DNA from: Pseudomonas sp. KU26590
Lineage (GTDB): Bacteria > Pseudomonadota > Gammaproteobacteria > Pseudomonadales > Pseudomonadaceae
Length of the DNA: 64,000 nucleotides
Assembly: GCF_026153515.1 (NCBI RefSeq)
Contig: NZ_CP110644.1
Coordinates: 5,831,501 to 5,895,500 of the forward strand
Direction: 5' to 3'
Position 1 is the first letter of the stretch. Every line of letters starts with the position of its first letter. Below, piece after piece: positions 48,051 to 56,500 of this stretch. The notes under the pieces are model-generated. The model saw nothing but the letters and a program-made list of their open reading frames with translations. It did no database searches and had not been told where the DNA came from. Made by a program: the position numbers and the translations under genes.

Positions 48051-48356
48051 ATGAACCTCGACGAACTCACTCAACGCCTGCATCGCATCCGCGATAACAA
48101 CGACTGGCGGCAATTCCACAGCCCGAAAAACCTGGCCATGGCCGCCAGCGTGGAGATGGCTGAACTGGTGGAGATCTTCCAGTGGAAAACCGAAGAGCAG
48201 TCGCGTCAGCTGCCTGCTGATGAATTGGCGCACGCCGGGCAGGAAGTCGGGGACATCGTGCTTTACCTGTTGCTGTTGTGCAGCGAGTTGGGACTGGACA
48301 TGGATGAAGTCGTGCGCGCGAAACTGGCGGATGGCGAACGGCGGTTCAGCCAATGA
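48051..48356 (+). CDS. MazG-like nucleotide pyrophosphohydrolase (dCTPase type)
   Basis: A 101-residue all-alpha NTP-PPase with the EExxE-like metal motif SVEMAELVEIFQWK and the second acidic motif EVGDIVLYLLLL. The short form resembles RS21-C6/DCTPP1, which cleaves dCTP and modified dCTP. GGAGA lies upstream of the ATG. Its stop overlaps the cmoM start by four bases (ATGA), so the two are coupled. Confidence 0.85.
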   Translation: MNLDELTQRLHRIRDNNDWRQFHSPKNLAMAASVEMAELVEIFQWKTEEQSRQLPADELAHAGQEVGDIVLYLLLLCSELGLDMDEVVRAKLADGERRFSQ

Positions 48357-49102
48357 GCGACCGTCATTTCGATCAACTGGCGACGCGCTTCGCCGAAAAG
48401 ATTTACGGCGGCGCCAAGGGGGCGATCCGCCTCGCGGTGCTGCAAGCCGATCTGACCGAGACCCTGCCGCAGCGACCCTTGCGCGTGCTGGACATCGGCG
48501 CCGGGCTTGGGCACATGTCGTTGTGGCTCGCCGAGCGAGGTCATGACGTCACCCTGGCTGAACCCGCTGCGCCCATGCTCGAAGGCGCTCGTCAGCGTTT
48601 TGCCGATGCGGGCCAGAGCGCCACGTTCATTCAGGCGCCTTGGCAGGAACTGACTGCGCAATTGGCCGAGCCCTACGATCTGGTGCTGTGCCACGCCGTG
48701 CTCGAGTGGCTCGCCGAGCCCTTCACCATTCTCCCTGTGTTGCGCCAACTGACTAAGCCTGACGGCTGGCTGTCATTGGCGTTCTACAACCGCGACGCAC
48801 TGATTTACCGCAACCTGCTCAAGGGCCACTTCCGCAAAATGCGCAAGAACACCCTGGCCGGCGAAAAACAGAGCCTGACCCCCCAGGAGCCTCTTGATCC
48901 GCGTGAGTTGGCGGCGCAACTTGGCTCCCTGTGGCGAGTCGAAACCCAGAGTGGCGTTCGGGTTTTTCACGACTACATGCCGGTCGAGTTCCAGGCTCGA
49001 GCCGAGCTTGCGGACCTGCTGGAAATGGAGCTCGCACACCGTCGCCACCCGGCCTTCGCCGGACTGGGACGCTACCTGCACTGGATGTGCCGGGCTGTTT
49101 GA
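48353..49102 (+). CDS. cmoM: tRNA 5-carboxymethoxyuridine methyltransferase CmoM (SmtA)
   Basis: A 249-residue SAM-dependent class I methyltransferase. Motif I is [10 protein letters not shown] (45-54), preceded by [31 protein letters not shown], a CmoM signature. [15 protein letters not shown] and [18 protein letters not shown] also match the family. It methylates cmo5U34 of some tRNAs to mcmo5U. It is coupled to the preceding MazG-type gene. Confidence 0.9.
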   Translation: MSDRHFDQLATRFAEKIYGGAKGAIRLAVLQADLTETLPQRPLRVLDIGAGLGHMSLWLAERGHDVTLAEPAAPMLEGARQRFADAGQSATFIQAPWQELTAQLAEPYDLVLCHAVLEWLAEPFTILPVLRQLTKPDGWLSLAFYNRDALIYRNLLKGHFRKMRKNTLAGEKQSLTPQEPLDPRELAAQLGSLWRVETQSGVRVFHDYMPVEFQARAELADLLEMELAHRRHPAFAGLGRYLHWMCRAV

Positions 49103-49136
49103 CAGACGCTGCTTAACCAATGCTGCGGAGACCCTC

Positions 49137-49766
49137 ATGAAACGCCGTCTCGCTTTGCTCTCCCTCTGCCTGGGCCTTGCCGCCTGCCAGAGCCCGAACC
49201 CGTATCGCGCTGTGTCTGCGGCCATTCCGCCAGCGCCGCCCCACGCCGCCAATGCCATTGACATGAGTGCCTACCCGGCGGCGCCCCGTGATTACGGCCG
49301 TTACCGCAACTGGGCGTGGCTTAACAACCAGTTGCCGCCGGGCACGCTCTGGGCAGACTCGGCCCAACTGGCCGAAGCCGTCAGCAACGGGCTGGATCAA
49401 CGCGGTCTGCGGCCTTCGCAGAACCCGCAGGCGGCTGACCTGCGCGTGGCTGCCGACGCCCACGCAGAAACCCGGATTCGGCAGGTGCGCGATGACTATT
49501 ACGATCCGTACTACGGCGGTTCAGGTGGGGGCTATTACGGTGGCAATGGCTACCGCAACGGTTATGGCGGTTATGCCAGCGTGCCCATCGTGCGCACCTA
49601 TCAAGAACAGGTCGTTGTGGTGCGCATCAGCCTGTTCGATGCCCGCAGCGGTCAGCCGGTGTGGAGCGCCAGCGCCGAAACCGCCAGCGGCGGCGATCAA
49701 TCGACGCGTGCCAAAGCCCTGCGCCAAGCCGTACAACAAGCTCTGACGGCCTACCCGCCGTCTTGA
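49137..49766 (+). CDS. DUF4136 lipoprotein 1
   Basis: A 209-residue lipoprotein with lipobox LAAC (Cys17). Mature features are [15 protein letters not shown] and [47 protein letters not shown], the DUF4136 pattern. A Tyr/Gly-rich insert (about residues 120-145) resembles a flexible linker. It is adjacent to a paralogue, so the two form a tandem duplication. Location is inner or outer membrane facing the periplasm. Function is unknown. Confidence 0.82.
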   Translation: MKRRLALLSLCLGLAACQSPNPYRAVSAAIPPAPPHAANAIDMSAYPAAPRDYGRYRNWAWLNNQLPPGTLWADSAQLAEAVSNGLDQRGLRPSQNPQAADLRVAADAHAETRIRQVRDDYYDPYYGGSGGGYYGGNGYRNGYGGYASVPIVRTYQEQVVVVRISLFDARSGQPVWSASAETASGGDQSTRAKALRQAVQQALTAYPPS

Positions 49767-49809
49767 TTTCGCGCCGCTTGGCGTTTTGTTTACACGCGGG
49801 AGAACCCCC

Positions 49810-50379
49810 ATGTATCGCCGCATTGCTGTCCTCTGTGTCGCCCTGCTGCTCGGCGCCTGCCAGACCGATCGGGTCAACCGCGACTTCGACGCCCAGCGCG
49901 ATTTCGGCGCCTACCGGTCCTGGGCGTGGAAGGAGCCGGGCTTGCAATATCAGCCCAACGATCCGCGTATCAAAAGTGACCTGACCGAGCAGCGAATTCG
50001 CCAGGCAGTGGCAGAGCAACTGGAGCAGCGCGGCCTGCGCATGGCGGCGCCGGGTGTGAAAGCGGACGTGCAACTGCAGACGTGGCTAATCGTCGAAAAC
50101 CGCCAGCAGACGGTCACTACCAATTACGGCGGCGGTGGCGGTTACTGGGGTAATCCGTGGGCCGGCTATTGGGGCGGCCCGATCGGCACCGAGACGCGCA
50201 ACGTCGACTACAAGGTCTCGACGCTGCAGATCGACATGCTAGACGGCAAGGACGGCAAGCTGGTGTGGCGCGGCAGCACCGAGCAAATGGTCAGTGACGG
50301 CAACGCCAACCCTGCTACGCGCGAGCAGGCTTTGCGCCAGACGGTGCAGAACATCCTGCAGCAATATCCGCCGCATTGA
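49810..50379 (+). CDS. DUF4136 lipoprotein 2
   Basis: A 189-residue lipoprotein with lipobox LGAC (Cys17). FDAQRDFGAYRSWAWKEPG and LQIDMLDGKDGKLVWRGSTEQMVSDG...ALRQTVQNILQQYPP are the DUF4136 blocks. A Gly-rich insert is found at the same place as in its neighbour. GGGAG precedes the ATG. The 43-base spacing suggests one transcript with the previous gene. Confidence 0.82.
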   Translation: MYRRIAVLCVALLLGACQTDRVNRDFDAQRDFGAYRSWAWKEPGLQYQPNDPRIKSDLTEQRIRQAVAEQLEQRGLRMAAPGVKADVQLQTWLIVENRQQTVTTNYGGGGGYWGNPWAGYWGGPIGTETRNVDYKVSTLQIDMLDGKDGKLVWRGSTEQMVSDGNANPATREQALRQTVQNILQQYPPH

Positions 50380-50467
50380 GGGTTGATCAGACTGACCACC
50401 GCCGCGAATCCGTAATGGTCGGTTTGCTGGCTGAGCACCAAGAATCTGAATATTGAACAGCGAATTC

Positions 50468-50554
50468 GTAGGAGCCGGCTTGCTGGCGAATGCATTTGTC
50501 CAGACACCGCGATGGTGCATGACCGGTCAGGTTCGCCAGCAAGCCGGCTCCTAC
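50468..50554. repeat. REP inverted-repeat pair with perfect 23-bp arms
   Basis: The arm from 50468 (GTAGGAGCCGGCTTGCTGGC...) is repeated in exact inverse at 50532-50554, with a spacer of about 41 bases. This is the second Pseudomonas REP type (GGAGCCGGCTTGCTGGCGA). It lies between the DUF4136 gene and the pbpC stop. Confidence 0.9.
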
Positions 50555-50606
50555 GGTGGATCGGCGGCACCTCTGACCATGGGTCTCACGCACGGGCCTC
50601 TACGTT

Positions 50607-52943
50607 TCAATCCACCACACTGAATTCCACCCGGGCAGTCTGCCCGCTTTCATCCAGCACGCTCAGTTGGTAGCGCCCCAAACGCGTGAAGGTGTGGCTG
50701 TAGCTGTCCTGACTGGCGGTGTCGCCGACCGGGGTGCCGTCGATGAACCACCAGCGTCGGCCACTCCCGCCCAACGCCGACAGCGTGAGCCGCAACAGCT
50801 GCTGACTGCCGGCCGGCAAGCGCAATTGATCGCCCTCTCGCACCCCCACCACGGACAACGGCGGCGCCAGGCTCAATCCCTGGGGCGGGCATGACGGGTC
50901 GATGTCCGGCAGACGCGCCTCGCGTCGCTCAGTCTTCGGCAGCCAAGGCTCAAGCGGCGCAGGCCAGAGGGCAATGTCTTTCGGCTGAGCCTGTGGACAA
51001 CTTGCCGCGACGCGCAGGCCTTTTTCGTTCAGCCAGACTTTTTCGGTGAGCCCCAACCCCAGCGGTTGATCGGTCGCCTGCAAGGTTGGCGGCGTCGTGC
51101 CATCGAGGGTCCAGGCGAATCGCTGACGCCGACAGTTCGGGTCGCTTTTGCTCATCGGCTGCCCCAGCGGCCAGCAGATCGCCGCGACGCCAACGTTGAG
51201 CGGCACTGGCAACACCGGCGGCAGTATGTTGCGCTGGGCATCGCGGTTCACCAACAGGTCGTGAACCTGCAGCATCAGCGGCGCTGCCGAGGCCAGCCCG
51301 AACTGCCCGGGCACCGGCGTGCCGTCGGGCCTGCCGATCCACACGCCAATCAGAAACCTCGGCCCCACGCCAATCGACCATGCATCACGGAAGCCGTAAC
51401 TGGTGCCGGTTTTCCAGGCCAGCTGCGGACGCTGCACCAGTTCCGCATGGGGGTCGAGGTCAGGCCGTGACTGGCCGCTGAGAATGCGCCGAATGATCCA
51501 CGCCGCACCCGGTGACATCATCGGCCGGTCACGCAGACGGTCATCGGGCTGCAAGCGAATGTCCGCACTGCGCCCGCCCCGCGCGAAAGCGCTGTAACCG
51601 CCCACCAAATCTTCCAGCCGACTGCCGGCGCCACCGAGAATCAACGCCAGATTGGGCTCGGCCAGGGGCGGCAAGGTCAGCGGTACGCCACCATTGCGCA
51701 GTTCCGCGGCGAAGCGTTTTGGGCCGTAGGCTTCCAGCAACTGCACGGCCGGCAGGTTGAGCGACATCGACAGCGCGGAGCTCGCCGCCACTGCGCCGTT
51801 GAACCCCGACGAGAAATTGCCGGGCCGGTAATCGCCATAGCGCCGGGGCACGTCCTGCAGCAACGACTCGGAATGGATCAACCCGGCGTCGATGGCCTTG
51901 CCGTAGAGAAAGGGTTTGAGCGTCGAGCCGGGCGAACGCAACGCGCTGACCATGTCGACATGACCAAAACGTTTAGCGTCGCCGATGTCCACCGAGCCGA
52001 CGTAGGCGCGCACGGCCATGTTCTGCGCTTCCACCACCAGAATCGCGGCGGACGTGCGCTCGGGCAGACGCGCGCGCCAGCCCAGCAGCAGGTCTTCGAG
52101 ACGACGCTGCAGACCGGCGTCCAGCGTGGTGCGGATCAGCGGCGGGCTGTTCGGACGGTTCAGGCGCCGGGCGAGCAAGGGCGCCAGGCTGGGCTCCTGA
52201 CGAGGCGCAAGCAGCAGCGGCTCTTCCAGCGCTTCGTCAACGGCACCCTGCGGCCAGGTGCCGAACTCGGCCAGACGCCGCAGCACTTTGTCCCGGGCCG
52301 CCTGAGCACGTTGCGCGTGGCGATCCGGACGCAGACGACTCGGCGCCTGGGGCAGCACGGCCAACAGCGCCGCGTCGGCACGGGTCAGTTGTTGCGGGGA
52401 CTTGCCCAGGTAGGCCCAACTGGCGGCGGCCACGCCCTGCAACGTACCGCCAAACGGCGCGCGATTGAGGTACAGCACGAGTATGTCCTGCTTGGACAGA
52501 TGCCATTCCAGTTGCGCGGTGCGCCAGAGCTGCCGGAGTTTGCCCGCCAGCGTGCGTGAATGCGGGTCGAGCAAACGGGCGACCTGCATCGACAGCGTGC
52601 TGCCGCCGGACACCACGTGGCCGCCGCTGAGGTTTTGCCAGGCCGCGCGCGCCAACGCCATGGGGTTCACGCCGGGATGTTGATAGAACCAGCGGTCCTC
52701 GTAGGTCAGCAGCGCTTCGAGGTAATAAGGCGACACCTGATCGACCGTCAGCGGGTAGCGCCAGACGCCATTGGCATCGGCGAACCGCCACAGCGGCGTG
52801 CCGTCTTCGGCGAGCACCACGCGCGCCAGATCGTCCTTGGGCAAGGGCAGCGGCCAGATCCGGTCGGCGAGCCAGAGCAGCAGACACATGATGACCAGGC
52901 TGCCGATGAGCCCGGCGACTATGCGGGCACAGCGTCGCTGCAT
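50607..52943 (-). CDS. pbpC: Penicillin-binding protein 1C PbpC
   Basis: A 778-residue bifunctional peptidoglycan synthase. After a membrane anchor (about residues 8-28), the GT51 domain has EDRWFYQHPGVNP (from about residue 82) and GGSTLSMQVARLLDP. The transpeptidase domain has SPGSTLKPFLYG (SxxK), SALSMSLN (SxN) and KTGTSYGFRDAW (KTG). The C-terminal BiPBP_C domain follows. The start at 52943 gives the usual family length. An earlier GTG at 53012 adds 23 residues containing a REP half-sequence. It faces the alpha-2-macroglobulin gene on the same strand, its usual partner, but another gene lies between. Confidence 0.92.
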   Translation of the reverse strand: MQRRCARIVAGLIGSLVIMCLLLWLADRIWPLPLPKDDLARVVLAEDGTPLWRFADANGVWRYPLTVDQVSPYYLEALLTYEDRWFYQHPGVNPMALARAAWQNLSGGHVVSGGSTLSMQVARLLDPHSRTLAGKLRQLWRTAQLEWHLSKQDILVLYLNRAPFGGTLQGVAAASWAYLGKSPQQLTRADAALLAVLPQAPSRLRPDRHAQRAQAARDKVLRRLAEFGTWPQGAVDEALEEPLLLAPRQEPSLAPLLARRLNRPNSPPLIRTTLDAGLQRRLEDLLLGWRARLPERTSAAILVVEAQNMAVRAYVGSVDIGDAKRFGHVDMVSALRSPGSTLKPFLYGKAIDAGLIHSESLLQDVPRRYGDYRPGNFSSGFNGAVAASSALSMSLNLPAVQLLEAYGPKRFAAELRNGGVPLTLPPLAEPNLALILGGAGSRLEDLVGGYSAFARGGRSADIRLQPDDRLRDRPMMSPGAAWIIRRILSGQSRPDLDPHAELVQRPQLAWKTGTSYGFRDAWSIGVGPRFLIGVWIGRPDGTPVPGQFGLASAAPLMLQVHDLLVNRDAQRNILPPVLPVPLNVGVAAICWPLGQPMSKSDPNCRRQRFAWTLDGTTPPTLQATDQPLGLGLTEKVWLNEKGLRVAASCPQAQPKDIALWPAPLEPWLPKTERREARLPDIDPSCPPQGLSLAPPLSVVGVREGDQLRLPAGSQQLLRLTLSALGGSGRRWWFIDGTPVGDTASQDSYSHTFTRLGRYQLSVLDESGQTARVEFSVVD

Positions 52944-52968
52944 TCGCGAGCAAGCTCGCTCCCACATT
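52941..52968. repeat. REP half-sequence at the 5' end of pbpC
   Basis: On the minus strand TGTGGGAGCGAGCTTGCTCG followed by CGAATG matches a common Pseudomonas REP hairpin sequence. It abuts the preferred pbpC start codon and would be translated if the GTG start at 53012 is used. Confidence 0.6.
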
Positions 52969-53107
52969 GACCGCCAGCCGATGTGTCGTAGCAATAATCG
53001 TGTGATCTTCACAGAAAGCCTTTACCCGACAGGGAACTCGCCCAGACAATCAGCAGCCAAAGCGAGCAGTGCCGTTTTTGGTCCACGTCCCTCATCAGGA
53101 AGCAGAT

Positions 53108-53401
53108 ATGCAGGTAGAAAGCGTTTTCGAATGGCTCGGCCAAGTGATTGGCGCCGTGATCCGCTTCGTCGTCGACGGCTTAAGCTGGTTGTTCAACATG
53201 TTCACTCACGCGGGCGGCAATTTCGTTGACGGCCTGTCGCGCACGCTGGGCATGGACACTTCAATCGTCAGCATCGTGGCCCTGATCGTCGGGCTGATGC
53301 TGCTGTATTCAGCGATCCGCGCCTTCATGCGCGCCTCGATCATCATGGGGATCATCTGGCTGTTTCTGGGGTTGTGGCTGTTGAGCTGGATTATTCATTG
53401 A
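53108..53401 (+). CDS. Small hydrophobic membrane protein
   Basis: A 97-residue protein starting MQVESVFEWLGQVIGAVIRFVVDGLSWLFNMF, with at least two further transmembrane segments (VSIVALIVGLMLLYSAIRAF and IIMGIIWLFLGLWLLSWII). AGGAAG lies upstream of the ATG. No family is recognised. It runs opposite to pbpC and yfhM, splitting the pair. It may modulate the cell envelope, which is inference only. Confidence 0.65.
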   Translation: MQVESVFEWLGQVIGAVIRFVVDGLSWLFNMFTHAGGNFVDGLSRTLGMDTSIVSIVALIVGLMLLYSAIRAFMRASIIMGIIWLFLGLWLLSWIIH

Positions 53402-53437
53402 TTGGTTTGATTTTGATCGTTCCCGAGCGGCGCTGAT

Positions 53438-53538
53438 CGTTCCCACGCTCCGCGTGGTAATGCCGATGCAGCCCAAGACGCTCCGCGTCACCTGACGCAG
53501 AGCGTCGACCGAGGTGCTACCACGCAGAGCGTGGGAGC
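53438..53538. repeat. REP array downstream of yfhM
   Basis: CGTTCCCACGCTCCGCGTGG (from 53438) and its inverse near 53517-53538 enclose an inner pair GACGCTCCGCGTC/GACGCAGAGCGTC. A partial copy of GATCGTTCCC lies at 53416. This is a third REP type (GTTCCCACGCTCCGCGTGG) for the window. Confidence 0.8.
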
Positions 53539-53567
53539 AATCCGGCCCAAGCGCGATCACCTAACCC

Positions 53568-56500
53568 CTACTTCTTGCCTTTCACCACCAACTGCGCCGG
53601 CGCTTCACCCAGTGCCTGCCAGTTCGGCCGATACATCGACTCCACTTGCGGCGGCGGCACGCGGTACACGCCCGGCGTCACAGCCCGCGCCAGATACAAC
53701 AGGTGCACCGTGTTGAAGCCCTCCAGGTCCACCGCAGCCACATAACGATCACCACGGAATTCCTGATGCTTCACGCCGGCGTTTTCCATCGATTCGCGCC
53801 ACTGTTTCACCGACTCGCTGGCGTCTTCGAGGCTGGCCGAACTCTGCGCCAGATTCTGGTTTTCGATCTCCAGACCGGCCGGGAGCAGGTCCACCACCAA
53901 TGCGTCAGGCACGCGCTCCTTGGCCTTGATCTCAAGGTGAACCAAGACCAGTTCGCCGCTCTTCAAGCCATTGAGGTTCAGCGCCGCGCCATCCATGCCC
54001 AAATAGTCGCGGCTGATGGACAGGTTCTCGCCACCGGCCGCAGGCGGCTGCGACGGATAGCCGGAAATCGTCATCTGCTGATACAGCGTGTCGCCGCCGG
54101 TGTTCTGCACGGTCAACGGCGCGGCTAGCACTGAGCTGTCGAGTTTGACGCCCGGCTGGTCGTTGCTCAGTTCGCGATTGTTGCTGCCGCTGGTCAACGT
54201 TGCCGCCCATTTGGCTTCAGGCTTGCCGAGCAGATCGCGACCGGCGAGGAACAGCGAGTTGCGCTCCTGGGTCGACAGATAAAGGTTCGCCGCGACCTGA
54301 TCGGACAGCGCAAACAGCCGCTCCTCAACCTTGTCCGGCGCCAGTTTGTTCTCCTCCAGCAGCGACAGAATCAACGCCTGATCACGCAACGGGCTGCCGT
54401 AATCGGCGAGCCAGTCGTTGGCCTTGCGACCCGCCGCCAGCCCTGCAAGCAAAGCTTGATCGGCGCGGGGTTTGTCGCCCATTTTCTCCAGTGCGATGGA
54501 CAGCTGCACCAGCGGCAGGCCCGATCGCGCGTCGCTGCGGCGATCGAACAGGCTGCGCAGCGCACCCAACGGCGCCTGCTGACTGCGCGACAACACCAGA
54601 CCGGCGTAGGCCTGCACGGCGAAACGGGTGTGGTCGGCGTTTTCGCTGTAGTTGACCTCGATCTGATTGCGCTCCTGCAGGTAACGCAGCAGACGCTCGT
54701 TGGCCTTTTTCAGCGCATCCGGCGGCACGGCAAAGCCTTGGTCGCGAGCACGCAGCAGGAAGTCAGTGACGTAAGCAGTCAGCCAATATTCCTCCTCGCC
54801 GTCCGCCGCCCACAGGCCGAAGCTGCCGTTGTAACGCTGCATGCCGATCAGTCGCTCGATGCCCAGTTCGATCTTGCGCTTGCGGTCGGCATCGGATTCG
54901 CCTTGCAGGCCCAGACGCTTGAGCGTTGCGGCGTCGGCGTAGAGCGACGGGTACAAGCCGCTAGTGGTCTGCTCCAGGCAACCGTAGGGGTAGGCTTTGA
55001 GCGCCCGAATCTGTTCGCCGAGGTTCAACGGCGGACGGCTCGACACCGACAGCAACGCCTCACGCCCAGCGGGCTCAAACGCCTCAAGGGCGCCCTCCGG
55101 CAGGCTCCACGCCTGATCCTTCAGCACCGCGCGATATTGCTTGAGCATCGCCGGGTACGCAGGGCGCACGCCGATGGTCCACTCTCGGCTGAAGGCCGGC
55201 AGGTTCTCACCCGGCAGCTCCAAACCGTTAACCGTGACCCGAATCACGCCCTGACCGAAACCGCCCAGCGCCTTCACCGGAATCTGCAACGTGGTGCGTT
55301 GCCCCTGATTCAGGCTGACGGCCTTGGCGCCGTCGCCTTCGGCCAGACTCAACTGCCCTTCAGCCACGACTTGCACATTGAGCTTCTGCGCTTTACCGGA
55401 CAGGTTCGACAAGTCCAGCGCCACCTTGGTCTGGTCGCCGCCGGCCAGGAACCGGGGTGCCGACAACTCGGCAATCAACGGCGCGGCGACCACGGTTTTG
55501 GCTTCGGCCATGCCGTAGCGCTCGTCGGTCCAGGCCTGGGCCATGATCCGCAGCTCGCCGTTGAAATCCGGGATGTCGACGCTGACTTCTGCGTCGCCCT
55601 GCTCGTTCAGGGTCACCGGCGCGCTTTGCAGGGCGACGATGGTGACGCTGGTTTCCGGACGCTTGCCGCCTTTGGCCAGCGCCGCGTCGCCACCGAAGGC
55701 CAGACTGGCGAGACGATTACGGCCGGCCTCGATCAACTGGCCGTAGATGTCCAATTGGTCGGCGCCGTACTCCTTGCGCCCGAACATCGCCGCGAACGGA
55801 TCCGGCGTGGCGTATTCGGTAATGTTGAGAATGCCCACGTCCACGGCCGCGACCAGCACATGCACGCTCTTCGGGATCGTGCCGTCAGCGTTCTTCGCGT
55901 TGACCTTCAGCTTGAGCGGCTGCTTGGGCCGCATCTTCTCGGGTGCCGTGACGGTCAGCGCCAGCTTGCGCTGCGAGCGATCCAGCGGCAGATGCAGGAC
56001 GCCCACGGCGCGTTTCGGCGTGACGTTGGCTTTGCGCTCACCCGGACGAATCACCAGCGCGCTGACATAGAGGTCATGCCGCGCCCACTTCTTGTCCATC
56101 GGGATGTCGTAGGTTTTGCCTTCAGCGGGCACATCGATCTCTTGCCACCACAGCGGCCCTTCGCTGGATTCCACCAACAGATAGCCCTTGCCCGCAGACG
56201 GCGGCGTGACGGTCACTTTCGCGGTGTCGCCATCGGTATAGGCCGGTTTGTCCAGCGCCAGCTTGACCTGATCGGGACGCACGGCGCCGCCTTCGGCATT
56301 GTCCTGCCAGCGATAACCGGCCCAGAAACGCACGCTGCTGATCAGGCCGGTGGCCGGATCCTCGACTTCGACGCGATACGGGCCCCACTCGACCGGGAAG
56401 CTGATTTTCGCTGTCGAGTCCTTCTTCACGCTGAGGGTGTCTTCGGACAGGTTGAGAAACTTCTCGTTGAAGTGATAGCTCCAGCCATCGCTGTCGGAGT

